Source: an uncultured Collinsella sp. (GTDB lineage: Bacteria; Actinomycetota; Coriobacteriia; Coriobacteriales; Coriobacteriaceae). From it: 10,767 nucleotides of DNA. The notes beneath the pieces are model-generated. The model saw only the letters and a program-made list of their open reading frames with translations, had not been told where the DNA came from and ran no database searches. Where the stretch lies: positions 1-10,767 of the forward strand of contig URNQ01000041.1 of assembly GCA_900549245.1 (NCBI GenBank). Reading direction: 5' to 3'. The position numbers and the translations under genes are program-made. Positions 1 through 6,680 of this stretch are shown here, piece after piece (position 1 is the stretch's first letter; every line of letters begins with the position of its first letter).

Positions 1-1
1 G

Positions 2-1731
2 GCGGCTGCCGGCGCATTGCTGCTTTCGGGCTGCTCTTCGCAGGACGAAACCTCGACCAAAAAGACCAAGAAGCAGGGCAAGATTAAAAAGGCCGATGCG
101 TCTAGCGGGACCAAGCACCTTCGCGATAAGGGTGAGCTGTACGAGGCCTACGACGACTCGGGCATTGTGACCATGTACTTGACGGTCTCGCGCGGCAACA
201 GCTCTGAGAATACCGATCATAGCTGGGCCGAGATCAATACGTACTCGGTCTACGACTATGCCGACATGGGCGTGACGCGCTATCAGGTTATGGGCCTGCT
301 GCAGGCGGGTGACGAGGACGGTCCCGTTGCTGGTGAAGTGGGCTATGGCGAGGAAGCGCCCAATGCTACCGTGCAGGTGCGCGGCCAGACGTCGAGCATG
401 AACTCGCAAAAGAATTACAAGGTAGAGCTCAAAAAAGCAAGGGTACCTGGCGCCAGCAGCGCGCGATTGCGCTTAATAAGCACATGGGCGAGGGTATGCG
501 TTTTCGTAACAAGATGGCTTATGACCTCATCCGTGGGATTCCCCAGATGATGGGCTTGCGCACGCAGTTTGTGCATCTGTGGGTGTGCGACCAGACCGAA
601 AAGTCCAACGATACCTTTGAGGACTACGGTCTGTTCACGCAGGTGGAGCAGCTCAACAAGACGGCGCTCAAAGCTCACGGTCTGGATAAGAGCGGGCACC
701 TGTACAAGGTGAACAGCTTTGATTTCCATCGCTACGAGGACACCATTAAGCTTGCCGACGATCCCGACTACAACCAGGCAAACTTCGAGGGCATGCTCGA
801 GATTAAGGGCGATTCGGACCACACCAAGCTCATCGAGATGCTTGATGCGCTCAACGACGAATCGCAAAAGATCGATAACGTGCTCGACACCTACTTTGAT
901 ACCGAGAATCTGGTCTATTGGCTGGCGTTTCAGATCCTGACGGGCAACTGCGATACTCAGAACCGTAACTGTTATCTGTACAGCCCGCTCAACTCCAATA
1001 CGTGGTACATCCTCGATTGGGACAACGACGGTATGCTGCGCAAGCTGGAGCTTTCTCTTGCCGGGTTCTCGGACTATGCGAGCTGGGAGCGCGGCGTAAG
1101 CAACTACTGGGGCAACGTGCTATTCAATCGTGCACTGCGTAGCAAATCGTTTCGCAGCGAACTCGACCGCGCCGTAAAGGACCTGCGCTCGTATATGACC
1201 GAGGCGCGCCTGGCCAAGATGATTAGACATTATCGCGAAGTGACTGAATCCCTGGTCTTTGCTTCGCCCGATATCGACAATCTGCCTGTCACCAAGGACG
1301 AATACGAGCGGATTGCCGCGGCGATTCCCTCCGAGATCGAGGAGAACTACAAGAGCTTTCGCGAGAGTTTTAAAAAGCCCATGCCGTTCTACATTGGCGT
1401 GCCGCAGATCGATAACGGTAAGCTGCGCATTAACTGGGATGCGTCCTACGACTTTAAGGCGCGTGACATTCGCTATACCGTGGAGCTGGCGCGCGACTAT
1501 GCCATAAGCGACGTGCTTTTTAAGGCCGAGGACGTGCTACTTCCCGAGGTGACCTGCGATGCGCCCGATGCCGGCCAGTATTTTATGCGCGTGCGTGCCA
1601 CCAACTCAGACGGCTATACGCAAGATGCGTTTGACTACTATGTGACCGATGACGGCAAGCACTACGGCATGAAGTGTTTTTACGTGCAAGACGGCGGTAA
1701 GGTCGTGGAGGACACGTATGAGGAGGGTTAG
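2..1731 (+). CDS. CotH-family lipoprotein (putative protein kinase), 5' partial, with a -1 frameshift
   Basis: CotH proteins are atypical secreted kinases, first known from spore coats. The gene begins before the window: frame 2 is open from base 2 and reads A-rich, Leu-rich residues into a lipobox L-S-G-C (Cys codon 32-34), so a lipid-anchored extracellular protein is expected and the TTG at 17 lies inside the signal peptide. The first part ends in an RGQTSSMNSQKNYKVELKK segment, matching the RGNSS...KKSY region of CotH. The frame then moves by -1 at the A run 431-436 and continues to 1731 as KSKGTWRQQRAIALNKHMGEG. Kinase-like motifs follow: NCDTQNRN (946-969) and WDNDG (1018-1032). A fibronectin-III-like region lies near 1378-1650. 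The stop overlaps the next gene by 14 bases. Without the shift, translation ends at 548-550. The long clean second frame suggests a recent break, sequence error or recoding. Family call is firm; substrate unknown. Confidence 0.75.
428..442 (+). other. Frameshift site in the CotH gene (A6 run)
   Basis: Frame 2 reads CTC AAA AAA GCA AGG here. Stepping back one base after the second AAA gives AGC AAG GGT ACC TGG and restores the CotH reading. One extra A in the run would have the same effect. A 10-base palindrome (447-456) and a short AGCGC/GCGCT hairpin (458-473) lie downstream. The heptamer C AAA AAA is not a canonical X XXY YYZ slip site because the first position is C. Confidence 0.7.
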
Positions 1732-2509
1732 CGCGCTGCTTGAGCGCTTGGCGACTCCGCCTGTGTGTGCAACGCAGGAGCGTTACCGCCACGAGCTCAA
1801 ATATCTCATTAACGAGGGCGAGCACGCTGCGCTTGCCTGCCGCATGGCGCCGGTTTTTAAACTGGACAAGTATGCGCGGGCGGGTGGTTACACCATTCGC
1901 AGCTTGTACTTTGACGACTACTGCAACTCGGCCTACGAGGAAAAAGACGCCGGTAATCTCATGCGCAAAAAGTATCGCGTGCGCATCTATAACGGCAGCG
2001 ACAAGGTGATTAAGCTCGAGCGCAAAAAGAAGTACGGCAGCTGGATCTACAAGGAGGACGCGCCACTCACGCGTGGCGAGTTTGAGCAGATTCTGGCCGG
2101 CGACTACGACTTTTTGCTGAGGAGCCCCTATCCACTCTGTCGCGAGTTCTACATCGAGTGCATCTGCAATATGATGCGCCCGCGGACCATCGTGGACTAC
2201 GAGCGCGAGCCGTGGGTGATGGACGAGGGAACCGTGCGCATTACCTTTGATAGCAACGTGCGTGCGGCGGTGAGGAGCTTTGACATCTTTGACGCGACGT
2301 TGCCCGCGTTGCCCGTGCTGGAGCCCGGCAAGCTGGTGATGGAGGTCAAGTTTACCGAGTTTTGCCCGCAGCTGGTGCGCGATATGGTGCCGCCAGGTGC
2401 GGCCGAGCTTACGGCGGTCTCCAAGTACTGCCTGTGTTACGAAAAGACCGCCTACCTGCGCGGATTTAATTACTGGGAATCGGATTTTGAGAACCGAGGG
2501 GATATTTAG
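1718..2509 (+). CDS. VTC-domain protein, polyphosphate-polymerase-like (triphosphate tunnel fold)
   Basis: This 263-residue protein carries a VTC domain, the tunnel fold that in yeast Vtc4 makes polyphosphate from ATP. The tunnel residues are in the expected order: E26-L-K28 in RHELKYLI, RSLYFDD at 61-67, R87-V-R89, K99-E101-K103, RPR at 154-156 followed by R162, R174/D178 in RITFD, E209-V-K211 and S235-K236. No membrane segment or SPX domain is visible, so the protein is probably cytoplasmic. ATG 1718 is supported by GGAGGA at 1707-1712, five bases upstream, and the gene overlaps the end of the CotH gene by 14 bases, implying translational coupling. The next gene, for a DUF4956 membrane protein, follows after 3 bases. 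Family assignment is secure. Whether the product makes polyphosphate or transfers phosphate elsewhere cannot be told from sequence. Confidence 0.9.
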   Translation: MRRVSALLERLATPPVCATQERYRHELKYLINEGEHAALACRMAPVFKLDKYARAGGYTIRSLYFDDYCNSAYEEKDAGNLMRKKYRVRIYNGSDKVIKLERKKKYGSWIYKEDAPLTRGEFEQILAGDYDFLLRSPYPLCREFYIECICNMMRPRTIVDYEREPWVMDEGTVRITFDSNVRAAVRSFDIFDATLPALPVLEPGKLVMEVKFTEFCPQLVRDMVPPGAAELTAVSKYCLCYEKTAYLRGFNYWESDFENRGDI

Positions 2510-2512
2510 ACC

Positions 2513-3178
2513 ATGAGCACCAGGGACTTTTTTAAGAACTCCGTCTTGGAGGCGTTTGGTCAGGTCGACCCTGCCAAGATCGGCCTGTCACTGCTCGTGG
2601 CGCTCGCCATGGGCATCCTGATCTATTACGTGTACAAGCGCTTTTTTACCGGCGTGGTGTATTCGCGCAGTTTTGCCGTAACGCTCGTGGGCATGTGCGT
2701 GCTCACCTGCATGGTCACGCTCGCGATCTCGACGAATGTGGTCATCTCGCTCGGTATGGTCGGTGCTTTGTCTATCGTCCGCTACCGCACGGCGGTCAAG
2801 GACCCGCTCGACCTGTTGTATCTGTTTTGGGCCATTACCACGGGCATTACGGCGGGCGCCGGCATGTATGCGCTCGTAGGACTCACGGCAGTGGTGATCG
2901 TGGTGATGATCGCCGGCTTTGCGAGCCACCAGGACAAGGCGCGCGTGTACATGATGGTCATCCACTACACGGGGCAGACCACCGGCGATGATATCGTTCG
3001 CGCGTTTGGACGCACCAAGTTCACCGTTAAGTCCAAGACCATGCGCGGCGACAAGGTCGAAATGGCCGTCGAGGTGTTCTCGGACGGCGTTGACATGCCC
3101 TACGCCGATGCGATTCGCGCGCTCGACGGCGTTGAGGACCTGACGCTCATCCAGTACAACGGCGAATATCACGGCTAA
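2513..3178 (+). CDS. DUF4956 family multi-pass membrane protein
   Basis: This is a 221-residue membrane protein of unknown function. Hydrophobic segments are at about 22-42, 53-73, 75-88 and 102-137. The signature GALSIVRYRTAVKDP (84-98) is typical of DUF4956 proteins. The last 80 residues form a soluble domain with alternating charged and hydrophobic stretches (VYMMVIHYTG..., VEMAVEVFSDG...), probably cytoplasmic. GAGGGG at 2496-2501 is the likely ribosome site, with a rather long 11-base spacing, and the ATG lies 3 bases after the VTC gene stop. From family knowledge, DUF4956 genes are often found beside VTC-domain and CotH genes, as here. I infer that it is the membrane partner of the VTC protein. 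It could pass polyphosphate or a phosphorylated product across the membrane, but nothing in the sequence proves this. Confidence 0.88.
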   Translation: MSTRDFFKNSVLEAFGQVDPAKIGLSLLVALAMGILIYYVYKRFFTGVVYSRSFAVTLVGMCVLTCMVTLAISTNVVISLGMVGALSIVRYRTAVKDPLDLLYLFWAITTGITAGAGMYALVGLTAVVIVVMIAGFASHQDKARVYMMVIHYTGQTTGDDIVRAFGRTKFTVKSKTMRGDKVEMAVEVFSDGVDMPYADAIRALDGVEDLTLIQYNGEYHG

Positions 3179-3184
3179 TTTTGT

Positions 3185-3208
3185 TCCGGCGTTCTAACAA
3201 ACGCCGGA
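3185..3208 (+). terminator. Hairpin after the CotH-VTC-DUF4956 operon
   Basis: A perfect 9-bp stem TCCGGCGTT / AACGCCGGA with the loop CTAACA starts 7 bases after the DUF4956 stop. There is no T run after it on either strand, so it is either a weak or factor-dependent terminator or a 3'-end stabilising hairpin. Position supports an operon end. Confidence 0.5.
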
Positions 3209-3290
3209 CCGCTCGACGCTGCTTGCGCTGACGTTTTCTCGACCAGGGTGGGCTAGTCTTGGTTTGGTTTTATGTAAGGGATGGTGTCGC

Positions 3291-4295
3291 GTGGACGTGC
3301 AACAGTTAGAAAAGGCCTGGGCCGTAAGGGCCGGCGCACGTGAAACGTGCCTTGTTGCGGCCTCGCATGTGCCGGCGGCTCTGTCGCTGATGGGAATTGT
3401 GCGTCCCGGTGACCGCCTGGTGGCCTTTGCGGATGACTTTGCCGATGCGTTTGCGCGCGGCTTTGATGCCTGCGACGTTGTGCTCGTGGGGGAGCCGTCG
3501 GTTGCGGCGTTTGCCGCCGCGTCCGAGGGTTTTGCCACCGCGTTTGATGCCGAGGTGCCGCACCTGTGGTGGTTTGTGAATTCAATCGGCGGCTTTGGCC
3601 TGCGTGTTCCCGATTTGCGCGCGCTGGGTCGGGCGGCGCGTGAGGCTCATGCGCTGCTGGTTGTGGACAACACCGTGGCGTCGGCTTTTGGCTGCGATTC
3701 GCTGCGGCTGGGTGCCGCGCTGTCGCTCGAGGCACTCGACCGTGTGTGTGCCGGCGAAGCTCCGCGCAAGCTCGTCGCCGTCTCGGTGGCGCGCTCGCAG
3801 CTCAAGCGCCATCGTGTGGATGCAGCTGCCGAGTGCTCGCATGCCCTGCTTGAGGGCTGCGGCTTGGCCAAGCTTGATTTGACTGCTGACGAGGCCGACG
3901 TGCTGGAGCGGGGGCTGTCTTCGCTCGACGCTCGCATGCAGGCCCACTTCGACCGCGCCCGTGCGCTGGCCGAGTATCTGGCCGCCAACGAGATGGTACG
4001 CAACGTGCGCTATCCCGGGCTGACCTCGCATCCCGACCATGCGGTTGCAACGGGAATCCTCGAGCACGGCTTTGGCCCGGCAGTCGAGTTTGACCTTATC
4101 GAGCGAAGTGCGGGTGAGCTGTTCGACACATTGCCGGGGGAGTTCCGCACGTCGCCCGCCGGCGGTTCAGCAACGCGCCTTTCGGCCCCGCGCGGTAAGC
4201 AGGGGGGCGCCATCCGCCTCTTCGCCGGTACCGACGATCCCCTGGTTGTAGCGTCCACCCTAGACAACGCCCTTCGCAAGTTAGCTACTCTTTGA
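3291..4295 (+). CDS. Degenerate Cys/Met-metabolism PLP-fold protein
   Basis: The 334-residue product resembles cystathionine gamma-synthase/lyase-type enzymes: CLVAASHVPAALSLMGIVRPGDRLVAF matches the FASGMAA...KPGDHVV region, LLVVDNT holds the Asp (D126) that normally contacts the PLP ring nitrogen, PAGGSATRLSAP matches the GG.ETL region and IRLFAGTDDP the RLSVGIE region. It departs from the family in two ways. It starts at the LE..LA helix, so the roughly 60-residue N-terminus with the phosphate-binding Tyr/Arg is missing, and the S-x-T-K lysine that binds PLP reads S-V-A-R (R168, codon 3792-3794). An ungapped alignment also puts an Arg (R151) there. GTG 3291 is preferred over the in-frame TTG 3264 because AAGGGA (3276-3281) lies 9 bases before it. 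Its end overlaps the convergent regulator by 11 bases. A classical PLP enzyme activity is doubtful. Confidence 0.75.
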   Translation: MDVQQLEKAWAVRAGARETCLVAASHVPAALSLMGIVRPGDRLVAFADDFADAFARGFDACDVVLVGEPSVAAFAAASEGFATAFDAEVPHLWWFVNSIGGFGLRVPDLRALGRAAREAHALLVVDNTVASAFGCDSLRLGAALSLEALDRVCAGEAPRKLVAVSVARSQLKRHRVDAAAECSHALLEGCGLAKLDLTADEADVLERGLSSLDARMQAHFDRARALAEYLAANEMVRNVRYPGLTSHPDHAVATGILEHGFGPAVEFDLIERSAGELFDTLPGEFRTSPAGGSATRLSAPRGKQGGAIRLFAGTDDPLVVASTLDNALRKLATL

Positions 4296-4629
4296 TGGTG
4301 GCGATGAGGTCGTTGGCTTTGGTGGCGATGACGTTGTTGATGTCGGCCTGCAGCTCCTCGTAGACCGCTATGGCGCGCTCGCCGGCCGGCGTGAGCGTGG
4401 ATCCGCGGGCTCCGTCGCGCTCGATGAGCTTGCAGCCCAGCTGGCCTTCGGCCTCGTTCACGATGCGCCAGGCCTTGGAATACGCCATACCCATGCTCTT
4501 GGCGGCACGGTTGAGCGAGTGCTCGCGGGCGATACCTTGCAGCAACAAGACGCAGCCGTGGCCGAAGACGCCCGGCAAATCCTTGTCGCACGCTTGAATG
4601 ACCAACTTTGCCGTCGTCTTGTACTTCAT
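4285..4629 (-). CDS. Stand-alone ModE-type winged-helix regulator
   Basis: This 114-residue protein matches the DNA-binding half of ModE-like regulators. VFGHGCVLLLQGI (21-33) precedes the helix-turn-helix LNRAAKSMGMAYSKAWRIVNEAE (39-61), and the wing LGCKLIERDGARGSTLTPAGE (64-84) ends in the LT..G motif also seen in LysR-type N-termini. The molybdate-binding (TOBE) half of full ModE is absent, so the signal it senses is unknown. GGGGAG (complement of 4640-4645) precedes the ATG by 10 bases. The gene is divergent from the IMP dehydrogenase gene, sharing a roughly 190-base intergenic region with it, and it overlaps the PLP-fold gene tail to tail by 11 bases. Autoregulation or control of a neighbour is possible but not shown. 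No molybdenum genes are in the window. Confidence 0.85.
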   Translation of the reverse strand: MKYKTTAKLVIQACDKDLPGVFGHGCVLLLQGIAREHSLNRAAKSMGMAYSKAWRIVNEAEGQLGCKLIERDGARGSTLTPAGERAIAVYEELQADINNVIATKANDLIATIKE

Positions 4630-4713
4630 ACGCCCACGTCTCCCCGCTAAAGTGTTTGCTGGGTAAACGCAAAGCCTGCGTCAAACCCTCGTGTGCTCTT
4701 CTTAAATCATGCA

Positions 4714-4742
4714 TTGTAGCAGTCAAAGTGCGTTAAGATAAT
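4714..4742 (+). promoter_or_regulatory. Candidate promoter for the IMP dehydrogenase gene
   Basis: A TTGTAG element (4714-4719) and GATAAT (4737-4742) are separated by 17 bases. The -10 matches consensus at five of six positions and the -35 at three. Transcription would start near 4749, about 75 bases before the gene. Confidence 0.5.
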
Positions 4743-4751
4743 TCGCCAGTA

Positions 4752-4763
4752 TTGGGCGCCCAA
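4752..4763. promoter_or_regulatory. Perfect palindrome at the predicted transcription start (possible operator)
   Basis: TTGGGCGCCCAA is a perfect 12-base palindrome starting 9 bases after the predicted -10 element, overlapping the expected start region. It could be a repressor site for purine control or for the divergent ModE-type regulator. A second palindrome, CGACCGGTCG, lies at 4794-4803. Neither resembles a known box that I recognise. Confidence 0.35.
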
Positions 4764-4821
4764 GGTTGGGCTGGGTCCTACGAGGCCTGCAGCCGACCGG
4801 TCGCATGGAAAAAGGAGAAAC

Positions 4822-6333
4822 ATGGCTACGTTCTTTCCCGGTGAGTCCCACACGTTTTCGGAGTATCTGCTGGTCCCTGGTTACTCGTCCTCGCAGTGCA
4901 TCCCCAACAACGTCTCTCTTAAGACGCCGCTAACCCGCTTTAAGCGCGGTGAGAAGCCGGCAATCACCCTGAACATCCCCATGGTTTCCGCCATCATGCA
5001 GTCCGTCTCGGGCGTCGACATGGGTGTCGCGCTCGCTACCGAGGGTGGCCTGTCCTTCATTTACGGTTCCCAGAGTGCCGAGTCCGAGGCCGCTATGGTC
5101 AAGGCCGTCAAGGATCACAAGGCCGGCTTCGTTCAGTCCGATTCCACGCTGACCCCCGACATGACCATGGAGCAGGTCATCGAGCTCAAGGAGAAGACCG
5201 GTCATTCCACCATGCCGGTCACCGATGACGGTACTCCCAAGGGTAAGCTCTTGGGCATCGTCACCAGCCGTGACTATCGCCCCAGCCGCGATGACCACCA
5301 GACGAAGGTCTCCGAGTTCATGACCCCGCGTGAACAGCTCATCGTGGGCGACAAGAACATCAGCCTCAAGGTTGCCAACGACGTCATCTGGGACAACAAG
5401 CTCAACGCCCTGCCCATCGTCGACGACAACGATCACCTCATGGGCATCGTCTTCCGCAAGGACTACGACAGCCATAAGACCAACCCCAACGAGCTGCTCG
5501 ATAACGACAAGCGCTACATGGTCGGCGCCGGTATCAACACCCGCGATTATGCCGAGCGCGTGCCGCTGCTCATCGAGGCCGGTGCCGATGTCCTGTGCAT
5601 CGACTCTTCCGAGGGCTTCAGCGAGTGGCAGAAGCGCACCATCGAGTGGATCCGCGCCAACTACGGCGAGGACGTCAAGGTCGGTGCCGGTAACGTTGTC
5701 GATGCCGAGGGCTTCCGCTTTTTGGCCGACTGCGGTGCCGACTTCATCAAGGTCGGTATCGGCGGCGGTTCCATCTGCATTACCCGCGAGACCAAGGGTA
5801 TCGGTCGTGGCCAGGCCACCGCGCTGATCGACGTCTGCCGCGCTCGCGACGAGTACTACGAGGAGACCGGCGTCTACGTGCCCGTGTGCTCCGACGGCGG
5901 TATCGTCTACGACTACCACATGACGCTCGCCCTTGCCATGGGTGCCGACTTTATGATGCTGGGTCGCTACTTCGCCCGCTTCGACGAGAGCCCGACCGAG
6001 CGCGTCAACGTGAACGGTCAGTACATGAAGGAGTACTGGGGCGAGGGTTCTGCGCGCGCACGCAACTGGCAGCGTTACGACCTGGGCGGCGCCGCGAAGC
6101 TCAGCTTCGTCGAGGGCGTCGACTCCTACGTTCCCTACGCCGGTTCCCTCAAGGACGGCGTGGGCGGCACGCTCTACAAGGTCAAGTCCACGATGTGCAA
6201 CTGCGGCGCCCTCTCGATCCCCGAGCTCCAGGAAAAGGCACGCCTGACCCTGGTGAGTTCCACTTCCATCGTCGAAGGCGGCGCCCACGACGTTGTCGTC
6301 AAGGATTCTCAGCAGTCCGTGTCTTATCGATAA
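4822..6333 (+). CDS. guaB: IMP dehydrogenase
   Basis: The enzyme oxidises IMP to XMP with NAD+, the first committed step of guanine nucleotide synthesis. The 503-residue product has the split barrel with a CBS pair inserted at about 107-225 (GKLLGIVTSRDY and HLMGIVFRKDY end the two repeats). The active-site loop is GIGGGSICITRETKGIGRGQ with catalytic Cys319 (codon 5776-5778), followed by the SDGGIVYDYH phosphate-binding strand, the GRYFARF loop and the mobile flap with R418-Y419 in NWQRYDLGG. The C-terminus keeps STMCNCGALSIPELQ and SIVEGGAHDV. Length and catalytic numbering equal those of the Tritrichomonas foetus enzyme as I recall it. K310 and E431, linked there to poor mycophenolic acid binding, are also present. 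AAAGGAG (4811-4817) precedes the ATG by 4 bases. It appears monocistronic: guaA is not adjacent, and no guanine riboswitch is visible. Confidence 0.95.
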   Translation: MATFFPGESHTFSEYLLVPGYSSSQCIPNNVSLKTPLTRFKRGEKPAITLNIPMVSAIMQSVSGVDMGVALATEGGLSFIYGSQSAESEAAMVKAVKDHKAGFVQSDSTLTPDMTMEQVIELKEKTGHSTMPVTDDGTPKGKLLGIVTSRDYRPSRDDHQTKVSEFMTPREQLIVGDKNISLKVANDVIWDNKLNALPIVDDNDHLMGIVFRKDYDSHKTNPNELLDNDKRYMVGAGINTRDYAERVPLLIEAGADVLCIDSSEGFSEWQKRTIEWIRANYGEDVKVGAGNVVDAEGFRFLADCGADFIKVGIGGGSICITRETKGIGRGQATALIDVCRARDEYYEETGVYVPVCSDGGIVYDYHMTLALAMGADFMMLGRYFARFDESPTERVNVNGQYMKEYWGEGSARARNWQRYDLGGAAKLSFVEGVDSYVPYAGSLKDGVGGTLYKVKSTMCNCGALSIPELQEKARLTLVSSTSIVEGGAHDVVVKDSQQSVSYR

Positions 6334-6338
6334 GCGGC

Positions 6339-6432
6339 TTTCCCAGGCACCGCACCTTGCCGTTCAAACCGTCGCTCGCGTACCAAAGTACGCGTCGCTC
6401 CTCTTTCACGGCAATCTGCGGCACTTGGAAAA
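6339..6432. repeat. 94-base imperfect inverted repeat after guaB
   Basis: Nested arms pair across the whole segment: TTTCC 6339-6343 with GGAAA 6427-6431, CCGCA 6350-6354 with TGCGG 6417-6421, TTGCCGT 6357-6363 with ACGGCAA 6408-6414, and a 7-bp CGCGTAC/GTACGCG tip (6377-6394) with the loop CAAA. A TCGCT pentamer flanks the tip in direct orientation on both sides. No T run follows, so it does not look like a simple terminator. It begins 5 bases after the guaB stop. An interspersed intergenic repeat or a structured 3' RNA end fits best; I cannot test copy number. Confidence 0.5.
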
Positions 6433-6492
6433 CCCGACCATGCTTGGGCGGGTAACAATTAGTGGTTGATTCACGACCACGTTATTTAGATA

Positions 6493-6527
6493 AAGCGAGA
6501 TGCCTGCAAGTTGCAGGCATCTCGCTT
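6493..6527 (+). terminator. Near-perfect 35-base palindrome, probable terminator of the guaB transcript
   Basis: AAGCGAGATGCCTGCAA (6493-6509) and its exact complement (6511-6527) are separated by one base. As RNA it gives a stem of about 14 bp with a 7-base loop. The sequence after it, GTCGTATTTGC, is only moderately T-rich; on the minus strand TTTATCT follows. It may work in both directions or be a protein-binding site. Confidence 0.5.
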
Positions 6528-6535
6528 GTCGTATT

Positions 6536-6544
6536 TGCTATCAT
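6536..6544 (+). promoter_or_regulatory. Extended -10 promoter for leuS
   Basis: TGCTATCAT contains a TGn extension and a TATCAT hexamer that matches the -10 consensus at five of six positions. No good -35 sits 17 bases upstream, as is usual for extended -10 promoters. Transcription from about 6551 would place the 119-base hairpin at the 5' end of the leuS mRNA. An alternative, TTGATT (6466-6471) with GATAAA (6489-6494) and a 17-base spacer, would start inside the preceding palindrome. Confidence 0.45.
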
Positions 6545-6561
6545 CAGTCAAGTTAACCTTA

Positions 6562-6680
6562 GGGTCGGGCGGCTTAGCTTTGTTTGCTACAAGTTCCGCA
6601 CGCAAAGAAGAGCACTTAATGTGCTCTTCGTCTTGCGCAGGACTGTCCGCAGTAGCGAATAAAGCTAAGCCGCCCGACCC
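6562..6680 (+). promoter_or_regulatory. Long hairpin forming the leuS 5' leader
   Basis: Bases 6562-6581 are the perfect reverse complement of 6661-6680 (20 bp). Pairing continues to 6590/6652 for another 9 bp that include two G-T wobbles. The enclosed part forms a second stem, 6601-6615 with 6621-6637, capped by TTAAT with one small internal loop. The leuS ribosome site AAAGGAG (6692-6698) follows 11 bases later and can be partly closed by CAGCT (6681-6685) pairing with AGCTG (6697-6701). AGCTAAG occurs twice (6663-6669, 6682-6688), so the 5' arm has two possible partners. I see no T-box sequence (TGGNACC) and no Leu-rich leader peptide. Confidence 0.6.

Noticed and set aside
428..436. Canonical -1 programmed frameshift heptamer in the CotH gene
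   Set aside because: The site is C AAA AAA, so the first slot mismatches after slippage, and the downstream hairpin is weak and too far away. I report the break but do not call it programmed.
3264..3290. Upstream TTG start for the PLP-fold gene
   Set aside because: No ribosome site precedes it, whereas AAGGGA is well placed for GTG 3291, and the extra residues do not match the family.
4693..4701. GTGCTCTTC shared by the guaB upstream region and the leuS leader (6621-6629)
   Set aside because: A single 9-base match is within chance for a 10-kb window, and the contexts differ.
4010..4726. 238-codon minus-strand frame covering the ModE-type gene region
   Set aside because: It is out of frame with the convincing winged-helix gene at 4285-4629, has Arg/His-rich shadow composition and no motif.
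4930..6288. 452-codon open frame on the minus strand opposite guaB
   Set aside because: It is a shadow of guaB with biased composition and no family motif.
6462..6662. Small 66-codon frame from GTG 6462
   Set aside because: It runs through the palindrome and the leuS leader hairpin, has no ribosome site and no protein-like conservation signal, and is not rich in Leu codons as a leader peptide would be.
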